Source: Betaproteobacteria bacterium (GTDB lineage Bacteria > Pseudomonadota > Gammaproteobacteria > Burkholderiales > Burkholderiaceae_C). From it: DNA of 15,223 nt. The stretch spans positions 1 to 15,223 of the forward strand of contig CANFOR010000044.1 in assembly GCA_947448675.1 (NCBI GenBank), read 5' to 3'. Of the stretch, positions 6,816 to 13,583 are shown one piece after another. Under the pieces are notes generated by a model that had not been told where the DNA came from, did not search any database, and worked only from the letters and a program-made list of their open reading frames with translations. The position numbers were made by a program, and so were the translations under genes. How positions within the stretch are numbered: position 1 is the first letter of the stretch; every line of letters begins with the position of its first letter.

Positions 6816-7394
6816 TCAGCGCTTGACTCCAAAAGCCCCCAGCATTTGCTCGGTTTGTTTTTGCATTTGCTCTTGCATTTGCACAAACACGTTTTTCGAC
6901 TGCTCGGCATAGCTGCCCAGCATGCCCTGCATAGCGGGCGACTGCGGGCTTAAAAACTGCGTCCACATCTCGGGCGTAAAGGCTTTGGATTGCTCGCCAA
7001 GCTTGGCCTGCATGTCGATAAAGGCCTGCACATTGTTCTCAAGGTAGCTGCCCATAAAGGCTTGCATGGCATTGCCGTAGAAGCGAATGATGTTGGCCAG
7101 CGCCGACTCGGTGAACAGGGGTGTGCCACCAGCTTCTTCTTCCAAAATAATTTGCAGCAAGATGCTGCGCGTGAGGTCTTCGCCAGTCTTGGCGTCGCGC
7201 ACCACCAGAGGCAAAGACTGCATCACCAAAGTCTTGATTTCTGCCAGGGTGATGTAGCTGGAGCTGTCGGTGTCGTAGAGGCGTCGATTGGGGTATTTTT
7301 TGATCACGCGCGCGGCGGGAGCTGGGGCTTGGTTTTTTTGCACTGGGTGGCTCCTCGGGTCGCTGGGGGTGGGCTGCTGCGTGGCCGTTGCCAT
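6816..7394 (-). CDS. phaR: Polyhydroxyalkanoate synthesis repressor PhaR
   Basis: The 192-aa regulator has the conserved DNA-binding/PHB-accumulation N-terminal domain (about 29-90) signature RVIKKYPNRRLYDTDSSSYI, followed by the PHB_acc region (about 92-135; FYGNAMQAFMGSYLENN) and a Gln/Met-rich, helical C-terminal tail (MQEQMQKQTEQML) that likely binds granules. PhaR proteins repress phasin and their own genes until they are titrated by polyester granules. The ATG at 7394 gives a variable 28-residue leader; an internal start is possible but no better ribosome site is seen. It precedes rimO by 52 bp and follows tRNA-Val on the same strand. A small inverted repeat (GCGCTT-GTA-AAGCGC, 7423-7437) lies just upstream and could be an autoregulatory site, though this is unsupported. 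Confidence 0.95.
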   Translation of the reverse strand: MATATQQPTPSDPRSHPVQKNQAPAPAARVIKKYPNRRLYDTDSSSYITLAEIKTLVMQSLPLVVRDAKTGEDLTRSILLQIILEEEAGGTPLFTESALANIIRFYGNAMQAFMGSYLENNVQAFIDMQAKLGEQSKAFTPEMWTQFLSPQSPAMQGMLGSYAEQSKNVFVQMQEQMQKQTEQMLGAFGVKR

Positions 7395-7480
7395 GCGTTA
7401 GCGGTGCTGCACATTCTAGAAAGCGCTTGTAAAGCGCCAGCCAAGGAATACCCTGAGCGCATCAAGGGCAGCAATGTAAA

Positions 7481-7525
7481 AAAACGATTCCGAAGAAAAC
7501 GTTTCCGAACAAAACGATCTCGAAG
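7481..7525. repeat. Three tandem 15-bp repeats next to tRNA-Val
   Basis: AAAACGATTCCGAAG (7481-7495), AAAACGTTTCCGAAC (7496-7510) and AAAACGATCTCGAAG (7511-7525) stand head to tail, differing at two to four positions. They end 2 bp before the tRNA-Val 3' CCA and lie 87 bp upstream of phaR. Read on the minus strand they end in a run of seven T (opposite 7478-7484), so they may once have been, or may act as, a weak tRNA terminator. Confidence 0.85.
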
Positions 7526-7527
7526 AA

Positions 7528-7604
7528 TGGTAGGCGCGATTGGACTCGAACCAACGACCCCCACCATGTCAAGGTGGTGCTCTAACCAGCTGAGCTACGC
7601 GCCT
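7528..7604 (-). tRNA. tRNA-Val (anticodon GAC)
   Basis: The 77-nt minus-strand tRNA has acceptor arms AGGCGCG/CGCGCCT, a D arm with AGCTCAGCTGGTTAGAGC, anticodon stem CCACC/GGTGG around TTGACAT (anticodon GAC, reading GUC/GUU), the T-loop GGTTCGAGTCC and an encoded CCA. It lies between relA (stop 38 bp upstream) and phaR, with its own promoter. Confidence 0.97.
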
Positions 7605-7623
7605 GAGTCTGTTGCAGCCTGCG

Positions 7624-7632
7624 ATTATACCA
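7624..7632 (-). promoter_or_regulatory. Extended -10 promoter of tRNA-Val
   Basis: On the minus strand TGGTATAAT is a perfect extended -10 element (TGnTATAAT), centred about 20 nt before the tRNA 5' end. No good -35 box is visible; that position falls inside the relA 3' end. The stretch just after it (CGCAGGC) is GC-rich, the type of discriminator associated with stringently controlled stable-RNA promoters. Confidence 0.75.
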
Positions 7633-7641
7633 GGGCCAAGC

Positions 7642-9945
7642 TCAGCGCCTGCGCGCAGAGCGCACACCGTTCACCGTGCGCACCACAGCCAGGCTTTGGG
7701 CCAGTTTGGCCGAGTCCTTCACTTGCACCGTAAAAGTCATCCAGGCGGTGTCTTTGACCGACTGGGTTTGCACACCGATCACGTTCATTTTTTCTTTGGC
7801 AAATACCTCCGAAATATCGCGCAGCAGACCTTGGCGGTCGGCCGCTTCTACGGCCACGTCTACCGGGTAAACGGCGTCGCGCGCCGCTGCGCCCTGGCCC
7901 CAGGTGACCTCGATCACGCGCTGGGCATCGCGCACTTGCAGTTGCTTAAAGTTGCTGCAGTCCACGCGGTGGATGCTCACGCCTTTGCCACGCGTCACAA
8001 AGCCACCAATCGCGTCGGGCGGTGCAGGCTTGCAGCATTTGGCCATTTGCGTGAGCAAAGAGTCCATGCCCACCACTAGCACGCCACCTTTGGGCGCGGG
8101 CTGAGCGGCTTGCGCGGTACCTTTTTTCAGCAAAATCAGTTCATCACTGGGCAGCAGCACGGGCGCGGGCCGCAGCATGGCCTCGATGGTGCGCAGCGAC
8201 AGCTCGTCTTTGCCCACTACTTCAAACAAATCCTCGGCGGCTTGGTAGCCCATTTGCACGGCCAGATCGCCTAAGCGCATGGCGGTTTTGCCCTCGCGCT
8301 GCAAGAGCTTTTCAACCGCCTCGCGGCCTTTGGCTATGGTCTCGCTCATAGCCTGTGCGTTGAACCAGGCGCGCACCTTGGCCTTGGCGCGGCTGCTGGC
8401 GATGTAGCCCAGCTCGGCGTTGAGCCAATCGCGCGAAGGCCCGCCCTCTTTGGCTGCTGTGACCTCGACGGTTTGGCCATTTTTCAGCGGCGTGCTCAGT
8501 GGCACCATGGCCCCGTCGACCTTGGCACCACGGCAACGGTGGCCCAGGTTGGTGTGCACGGTGTAGGCAAAATCGATCGGCGTGGCACCCTGAGGTAACT
8601 CGACCACCGCTGCCTCTGGCGTGAGGACATAGATGCGGTCTTCGAATAAGCCCTGGCCCGTGCCTTGCACAGGTGCGGCCAACTCGCTCTGCCAAGCCAA
8701 GAGCTGGCGCAGCACGGCGATCTTGGCGTCATACGCGCTAGTGGCCTGCACGCCGCTATAGCCCTTGCTACCCGCCTCTTTGTAGGCCCAGTGCGCGGCC
8801 ACGCCGTGCTCGGCATGCTCGTGCATGGCCTGGGTGCGGATTTGAATTTCGATGGGCCGCTGCGCTGCGTCGCGTACCACCGTGTGCAAAGACTGGTAGC
8901 CATTGCTCTTGGGTTTGGCGATGTAGTCGTCAAACTCCTGCGCCATGGGCGTAAAGCGGCTGTGCACCAGGGCCAAAGCGGCGTAGCAGTCAGTGGCCGT
9001 GGGCACGATTACGCGCAGGGCCCGCACGTCGAGCACCTGCTCAAAACCCAGGGCTTTGCCGCGCATTTTTTTGACAATACTGTAGATGTGCTTAGGCCGC
9101 CCTTGCACCGTGGCGTGCACGCCCTGGGCCTGCAGGTCGCGCTGCAAGCTGGCACGCAATTGCTCGACATAACCTTCGCGCTCGCTGCGCTTTTCGTCGA
9201 GCAAACTGGCAATCTGTTTGTAGGTGGCGGGCTCCAAAAAGCGAAAGGCTAAATCTTCCAGTTCCCACTTGACCTGCCAAATGCCCAAGCGGTTCGCCAG
9301 GGGCGCAAACACCGCCAGCGACTCACGCGCCAAGCTGAGCGGCACAGGCTGTTTGCTGGCAGCATAGTGGCGCAGGGTTTGCAGGCGCGAGGCCAAGCGC
9401 AGCATGACAACGCGCAGGTCGCGGCTAAAGGCCAGCAGCATCTTGCGCACGTTTTCGGTTTGCGCGGCAGAGTCGTCTTGCAACTGGGCGGCGCTGCCTG
9501 CGGCACGGGCTTGGCGCTGGACGCGCACCAGCTTGGTGGTCTCTAGCGCCAATGCCGCAAAGTTGTCGCCAAAGGCTTTGGCAATCACTTCTTGCGGCTT
9601 GTTCAAGTGGTCACAGGTGTAGACCAAATAGCTCGCCGCTTGCATGGCCAGCGAGCCACCCATGTTTTGCAAAATGGAGGCCACGGCGTCGGCGTGCTGC
9701 AGGGTGTTTTCACCCGTGTCGAGCAGCTCGCCTGCCAACAAGGGCTCGGCAAAGGCCCGGGCCCGGGCCAGGGCGTCATGCGCTTTGACATCGTCTGCGG
9801 GGTCGAGCGCGGTGGCTGCGGCCAGGGGCATATGGGCTAGCGCAGCATGTGTTAGCGATGCGCCCTCAGCAACCGCACCTGCAGCAACGCCAGCAGGGCT
9901 CACAACTGCCACATTCGTCGCATGGTAAGTAGGCAGGCTTTTCAA
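7642..9945 (-). CDS. relA: RelA, monofunctional (p)ppGpp synthetase
   Basis: This 767-aa RelA/SpoT homologue makes (p)ppGpp from ATP and GTP/GDP on starved ribosomes. In order: a degenerate HD hydrolase domain (about 55-200), in which LVYTCDHL (107-114) stands where active enzymes have LLHDxxED; the synthetase (about 225-390) with QGRPKHIYSI and EFDDYIAKPKSNGYQSLH, EFDD (337-340) being the EXDD form typical of RelA rather than the RFKD of SpoT; TGS (about 434-495); a helical region; a zinc-finger-like segment with C637-C638 and C663; and an ACT domain (about 692-767). The start is a TTG at 9945 with only a weak ribosome site, 18 nt after the hydrolase stop, so translation may be coupled. An internal GTG start cannot be excluded. 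Hydrolysis of the alarmone would need a separate SpoT elsewhere. Confidence 0.95.
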   Translation of the reverse strand: MKSLPTYHATNVAVVSPAGVAAGAVAEGASLTHAALAHMPLAAATALDPADDVKAHDALARARAFAEPLLAGELLDTGENTLQHADAVASILQNMGGSLAMQAASYLVYTCDHLNKPQEVIAKAFGDNFAALALETTKLVRVQRQARAAGSAAQLQDDSAAQTENVRKMLLAFSRDLRVVMLRLASRLQTLRHYAASKQPVPLSLARESLAVFAPLANRLGIWQVKWELEDLAFRFLEPATYKQIASLLDEKRSEREGYVEQLRASLQRDLQAQGVHATVQGRPKHIYSIVKKMRGKALGFEQVLDVRALRVIVPTATDCYAALALVHSRFTPMAQEFDDYIAKPKSNGYQSLHTVVRDAAQRPIEIQIRTQAMHEHAEHGVAAHWAYKEAGSKGYSGVQATSAYDAKIAVLRQLLAWQSELAAPVQGTGQGLFEDRIYVLTPEAAVVELPQGATPIDFAYTVHTNLGHRCRGAKVDGAMVPLSTPLKNGQTVEVTAAKEGGPSRDWLNAELGYIASSRAKAKVRAWFNAQAMSETIAKGREAVEKLLQREGKTAMRLGDLAVQMGYQAAEDLFEVVGKDELSLRTIEAMLRPAPVLLPSDELILLKKGTAQAAQPAPKGGVLVVGMDSLLTQMAKCCKPAPPDAIGGFVTRGKGVSIHRVDCSNFKQLQVRDAQRVIEVTWGQGAAARDAVYPVDVAVEAADRQGLLRDISEVFAKEKMNVIGVQTQSVKDTAWMTFTVQVKDSAKLAQSLAVVRTVNGVRSARRR

Positions 9946-9963
9946 GTCCGCAAACGCCGAGCT

Positions 9964-10875
9964 TTAACCGAACAAAAAGCCAACGACAGCCGCCACTTGA
10001 TCGGCTGCTACCAAAGTAGGAGCATGGCCAACGCCAGCAAACTCCAGCAAGCGCGCTTTGGGCCCGCGCGCTTGCATGGCTTGTGCGGTAGCGGGGGCCA
10101 GCAGGTCAGAGCTTTGACCACGCAGCAAGAGCGTTTGCGCCGTGATGTGATCGTACAAATGCCAGAGCACGGCCTCGCCCTGCGCAGCGGCCTCGGGCGT
10201 GCTGGCGCGCACGGGCTCGGCAATGGCCGGGTCGTAATGCAAAGTCCAGCCTTCACCCTGCGGCGTGCTATGGGCTTTGAGCATGGGAATAGACAGCGCC
10301 AACCATTGCTCAGGCGTGTGCGGGCCAAAGGTAGACGAGATGGCCCACAAGGCATCGGCCGCGGCTTGCTGGGTGGCAAAGAAGCCGGTTTTGCCCAGGT
10401 AGCTGCGCAGGCGTTCAATAAACTGCCACTGCACTACCGGACCCACATCGTTCAGCACCAGTTTGCGCACCGGCACGGGCAACGGCGCCTCGGGTGTGCC
10501 ACAAATGGCCATGGCAATCAGGCCACCCATGCTGGTGCCCACCCAGTCGAGCGTGGCCACGGCTGCCTGCGCATGCAGCTGCGCCAGCAGAGCTAGCATG
10601 TCGGCGGCATAGGTCGGGATTTGGTAGGCCATGGGCTGGGCCAGCCAGTCGCTGCGGCCCCGGCCCACCACGTCGGGGCAGACTACGCGCAGCGGGACCG
10701 GCGAGCGCGCTACCAGGGCCTGGGCCAACACGTCAAAGTCCCGCCCCTGGCGCGACAGGCCATGCACGCACAGCACCACATGCGCAGCCGAAGCATCGCC
10801 CCACTGCCAATACGCCATGCGGTGCGAACCCTGGGCATCAGGGCAGGTGACGAAGTTCAGGCTGGGCGTGGTCAT
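9964..10875 (-). CDS. Alpha/beta-fold hydrolase
   Basis: The 303-aa protein has the alpha/beta hydrolase layout: oxyanion-loop VHGLSRQGRDFD (37-48), the nucleophile elbow GTSMGG (113-118, S115), acidic residue D257 in SSDLLAP, and H284 in GVGHAPTL. The helical lid is roughly 150-235. There is no signal peptide, so it is probably cytoplasmic. I prefer the ATG at 10875 (MTTPSLNF); an upstream ATG at 10926 would add 17 Pro/Ser/Thr-rich residues and has no ribosome site, but neither does the chosen one. It is followed by relA after 18 bp on the same strand, suggesting one transcript. Substrate is unknown; esterase, lactonase and C-C hydrolase activities are all possible in this family. Confidence 0.88.
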   Translation of the reverse strand: MTTPSLNFVTCPDAQGSHRMAYWQWGDASAAHVVLCVHGLSRQGRDFDVLAQALVARSPVPLRVVCPDVVGRGRSDWLAQPMAYQIPTYAADMLALLAQLHAQAAVATLDWVGTSMGGLIAMAICGTPEAPLPVPVRKLVLNDVGPVVQWQFIERLRSYLGKTGFFATQQAAADALWAISSTFGPHTPEQWLALSIPMLKAHSTPQGEGWTLHYDPAIAEPVRASTPEAAAQGEAVLWHLYDHITAQTLLLRGQSSDLLAPATAQAMQARGPKARLLEFAGVGHAPTLVAADQVAAVVGFLFG

Positions 10876-10922
10876 GGTGAGGGCGCTTGTGCTGCGTGTG
10901 GAGGGGAGAGGTGGATCGTAAA

Positions 10923-10936
10923 TCATCTGCAGATGA
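10923..10936. promoter_or_regulatory. Perfect 14-bp palindrome upstream of the hydrolase gene
   Basis: TCATCTGCAGATGA is self-complementary and lies 48 bp before the hydrolase ATG (10875). It could be a regulator site in the promoter of the hydrolase-relA transcript. No matching regulator is known, and it also overlaps the alternative ATG at 10926. Confidence 0.35.
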
Positions 10937-10969
10937 CAACATGCAAAGCGTGCGGTTGAAATTGCAAGT

Positions 10970-11029
10970 GCTATGTTTTTAGCAGCTTTATTAGCACAGT
11001 GCCAATGCTGGTCGCACTGTAGTGGTAGC
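10970..11029. repeat. Short palindromic element D (divergent copy)
   Basis: It starts GCTATGTTTTTAGCAGC and has a strong stem, ACAGTGC (10996-11002) with GCACTGT (11014-11020), around an 11-nt loop. The layout resembles the other elements but the internal sequence differs, so membership is less certain. It lies in the 291-bp non-coding gap between the hydrolase and oxidoreductase genes. Confidence 0.45.
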
Positions 11030-11082
11030 CCATCACAATAAGGCAGCGTCGTGCGCGTTAACTTTCATGGCTGGCATTTTTT

Positions 11083-11142
11083 GCTATAAAATAAATAGCT
11101 ACTTACGCATATTCCATGCGCTTTTCAGAACATTTTTACTCT
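11083..11142. repeat. Short palindromic element C
   Basis: It begins GCTATAAAATAAATAGCTAC, close to copy B, and has CGCAT (11106-11110) pairing with ATGCG (11116-11120). It lies 24 bp beyond the oxidoreductase stop codon. The gap 10876-11166 otherwise shows no open frame or RNA gene that I can recognise, and no clear intrinsic terminator. Confidence 0.6.
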
Positions 11143-11166
11143 ATCCAATATCACCCAAAAATCGCC

Positions 11167-13473
11167 TTACACTGCAGCCAATCGTTCAAGATGCACCGGC
11201 ACATACTTATGCCAAGGCGTACCGGCAAAAGGGTCGCGGTCTTCGGTGTTGGTGAGCTCGTTTAAAGAGACGCCCCGGCGGTCGAGCGTGCCATCGGCTC
11301 GGTGGTAGTCTAGGCCGTGGCCATTGGGCAGCGAGACATGGCCTGGCTGCAGCTCGTCGCTCAGTTCGATGGGGGCTTGGGCCGTTCCACGTGGTGTGCG
11401 CAATTGCATCCAGTCGCCCTCTGCGCAGCCCAAAGCAGAGGCGTCTTGCGGATGGATACGCAGCACACCAAAACCACCCCTTTTCAACCACTCGGGGTTG
11501 CGAATCGATGTATTGCTGGTGTCGGGTCGGCGCTCTCCGGCGGAGAGGATGTAGGGGTAATCTGGGCGATGGGGCGGCAGCTTGCTGTTTATGCTTGCCA
11601 ACTCGTCCAGCATCTCTTGGATATGCAGGTTGATTTTCTGCCCCGGCAACTTCACCGCGGCCCAACTGTCGCCGTATTGGCTCACGGCAAAGATCACACC
11701 AGAGGGGTTCTGCAATATCGCCTTAAAAAGCCGGTTGCCCCCCAGCAAGGGCGGGCCGCCAAAGCCCGCGCCTTTAGCTGCCGCTGCCTGCGCGCGCACA
11801 TAGAGTTGGCTGATGCCCCACAGCGAAGCGGCAGGCGCAAGCTGAGCAGGCAAGCTGGCCCCCAGCGTGCGGTAGAGCACTACGGGTGCATAGCGTGCCA
11901 CCTGCTTGTCGCGCATCGCCTTCCAGGCAAAGGCCAGGCCAAACGCGGTGTAGCCCAGGCGCGCTGCGAAGCGCAAGAAGATGTAGTTGGCGCTGTGCAA
12001 CTCGCCCAGTGCTTCTACAAGCCGCGCGTGGATTTCCGCCTCTGGCAGCGTCCCAGGGCGGGCTGCCAAGTGTGGGTGGCGTAGCTGGAAACCATTGCGC
12101 GGAAACTCCAGGTTAAAGAAAGTGGCCTCGGCTTTTTCAAACTGGCTGCTGGCGGGCAAAACGTAGTCTGCTTGGCGCGCGGTTTCTGTCATAGCCACAT
12201 CGATCACCACGCTGCATTCGAGCGCACGCAGAGATTCGCGCATGCGCTGGCTGTCGGCCAATGAATGCACGGGGTTGGAGCTTTCAATGAACATCGCTCG
12301 AAAGCGCTTGGGGTGCGCGGACAAAATTTCGTCTGGGATGACATTGCAGGGAATCAAGCCCATGATGACCTTAGCGCCAGTGACGGGGCTGTGCGTCCAT
12401 TTGCGCACTGCAATGGGCTTGCCTGCGCTTGCGGCTTGCGGGGCGCGCCTGCTGGAGTTAGACAGATTGAGCAGCGGCACAAAAGCGTTGTTGGCACCCG
12501 GCTTGGCGTAATTGCCGGTGAGCAGCCAGACCAGACGGTTCAAGTAGCTGTTGAGAGTGGAGTGCAGGTTCATTTGCACGCCCAGGTCTTCGATCATCGA
12601 CACGCTCTTGGCACTTGCAATGCGCCGAGTGGCCGAGCGCAGCAGCGCTTCGTCCACCCCGCACACACTGGCGTAATGGGCGATGTCGATTTTTCTCAAC
12701 ACGGCCGCCACCGCCTCATAGCCCGTGGTGTGCTCTGCCAGCCAGCTGCTGGTCACCAAGCCTTCTTGCACCAAGATGGCCGACATGGCGCTCAAACACC
12801 AGGCGTCGGTGCCAGGTTTAACGGCCAAGTGGAACTCAGCCATTTTGGCGGTCTCGGTGCGGCGCGGGTCGATCACGACCATCGCGCGATTCGGGTCGCT
12901 TTCAATCTCACGCAGCACCGCGCGGGTTCGGGCAAAGCCGTGCGACTGCCACGGGTTCTTGCCTAAAAAAACGGCCACTTCGCAATGCTCAAAATCGCCA
13001 TGCACGGGCGCACCCGTCATCTTTCCTTGCACCCAGGCTTCGCCGGTTTTTTCTTGCGCCAAGGCGTTTGAACGGTACTGAATGCCCAAGGCCTTGATGG
13101 TGCTGTCGGCGTAGGTGCCGCCCAGGTGGTTGCCTTGGCTGCCACCGCCGTAGTACAGAATGCTTTCGCCGCCATATTTGTTTTTGATAGCGCTGAATTT
13201 TTCAGCGATCTCGCGGATGGCGGTTTCCCAATCGATGTTTTCATAAGTCCCATCGGGCTTGCGGCGCTTGGGTGAGTCGATACGGTCGGCGCCGTTTTGG
13301 TAAAAGTCCATGCGCTGCGACTTCTCGCAGATGTAGCCCTGGGAAATGGGGTGCGCCTTGTCACCTTTGATCTTGGTAATGCGCCCGCCCTCGGTTTTGA
13401 TCTCTAGGCCACAGTTGAGCGCGCAGATGATGCAGGCGGACTTTTTCCAGCCCTCGGTCTCGGTGTTGTGCAT
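11167..13473 (-). CDS. Molybdopterin-dependent oxidoreductase (DMSO-reductase family, formate dehydrogenase-like)
   Basis: The 768-aa protein opens with a [4Fe-4S] motif, C14-x2-C17-x3-C21-x27-C49, as in formate dehydrogenase and assimilatory nitrate reductase subunits. Then come molybdopterin-binding segments (GGGSQGNHLGG near 110-119, LGKNPWQSHGF 170-180, VIDPRRTETA 200-209, KPGTDAW 219-225) and a C-terminal molydopterin dinucleotide-binding domain (about 655-768; LRTPRGTAQAP, SLPNGHGLDY). There is no Tat or other signal peptide, so it should be cytoplasmic. The stretch SNALAQEKTGEAW (135-147), where relatives carry the Cys/Sec/Ser metal ligand, has none of these. I chose the ATG at 13473; an in-frame TTG lies at 13491. 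No electron-transfer partner gene is adjacent. It diverges from a TetR regulator that probably controls it. The substrate is unknown. Confidence 0.9.
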   Translation of the reverse strand: MHNTETEGWKKSACIICALNCGLEIKTEGGRITKIKGDKAHPISQGYICEKSQRMDFYQNGADRIDSPKRRKPDGTYENIDWETAIREIAEKFSAIKNKYGGESILYYGGGSQGNHLGGTYADSTIKALGIQYRSNALAQEKTGEAWVQGKMTGAPVHGDFEHCEVAVFLGKNPWQSHGFARTRAVLREIESDPNRAMVVIDPRRTETAKMAEFHLAVKPGTDAWCLSAMSAILVQEGLVTSSWLAEHTTGYEAVAAVLRKIDIAHYASVCGVDEALLRSATRRIASAKSVSMIEDLGVQMNLHSTLNSYLNRLVWLLTGNYAKPGANNAFVPLLNLSNSSRRAPQAASAGKPIAVRKWTHSPVTGAKVIMGLIPCNVIPDEILSAHPKRFRAMFIESSNPVHSLADSQRMRESLRALECSVVIDVAMTETARQADYVLPASSQFEKAEATFFNLEFPRNGFQLRHPHLAARPGTLPEAEIHARLVEALGELHSANYIFLRFAARLGYTAFGLAFAWKAMRDKQVARYAPVVLYRTLGASLPAQLAPAASLWGISQLYVRAQAAAAKGAGFGGPPLLGGNRLFKAILQNPSGVIFAVSQYGDSWAAVKLPGQKINLHIQEMLDELASINSKLPPHRPDYPYILSAGERRPDTSNTSIRNPEWLKRGGFGVLRIHPQDASALGCAEGDWMQLRTPRGTAQAPIELSDELQPGHVSLPNGHGLDYHRADGTLDRRGVSLNELTNTEDRDPFAGTPWHKYVPVHLERLAAV

Positions 13474-13506
13474 GGTGGAGTCGCCTTGCAAGGTTGGAAA
13501 ATGGGC

Positions 13507-13535
13507 TTGATTTATTGGATAACAAGCATTATCCT
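13507..13535 (+). promoter_or_regulatory. Candidate promoter of the TetR-family gene
   Basis: TTGATT (13507-13512) and TATCCT (13530-13535) are spaced by 17 bp, each 4/6 to consensus, 49 bp before the ATG at 13584. It overlaps the inverted repeat at 13517-13534, which fits autorepression. Confidence 0.45.
13517..13534. promoter_or_regulatory. Candidate TetR operator
   Basis: GGATAA-N6-TTATCC is a perfect 6+6 inverted repeat over 18 bp, with nearly symmetric flanks (ATT before, TAAT after). It lies between the divergent oxidoreductase and regulator genes. It overlaps the -10 boxes proposed for both, so a dimeric repressor bound here would block both promoters. Confidence 0.65.
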
Positions 13536-13560
13536 AATGCACGGAATCAAAATCTGTCAA
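13531..13560 (-). promoter_or_regulatory. Candidate promoter of the molybdopterin oxidoreductase
   Basis: On the minus strand a perfect -35 box TTGACA (opposite 13555-13560) is followed after 18 bp by TAGGAT (opposite 13531-13536). The -10 overlaps the right arm of the inverted repeat. The start codon is about 58 bp downstream. Confidence 0.5.
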
Positions 13561-13583
13561 CTGCGTTTTTGCCATAGAGTCTT

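Noticed and set aside
6764..6910. 49-residue N-terminal extension of RimO
   Set aside because: It overlaps the phaR coding region, is Lys/Cys/Ser-rich junk, and the ATG at 6763 gives the expected family start.
7528..7604. tRNA-Val as an integration site with an integrated element
   Set aside because: No integrase and no duplicated tRNA 3' end is present. The flanks are core genes in an expected order.
6990..7733. 247-codon plus-strand open frame crossing phaR, tRNA-Val and the relA end
   Set aside because: It runs antisense through two genes and a tRNA, so it cannot be a real protein gene.
12265..12966. 233-codon plus-strand open frame opposite the oxidoreductase
   Set aside because: It lies over conserved cofactor-binding sequence on the other strand and shows no family motif or ribosome site.
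13178..13206. GCTATCAAAAA start like the palindromic elements and a GCTGAA-TTT-TTCAGC hairpin inside the oxidoreductase gene
   Set aside because: The codons encode FSAIKNKYGG, which fits the protein family without an insertion. The hairpin is in coding sequence and has no U-tract after it.
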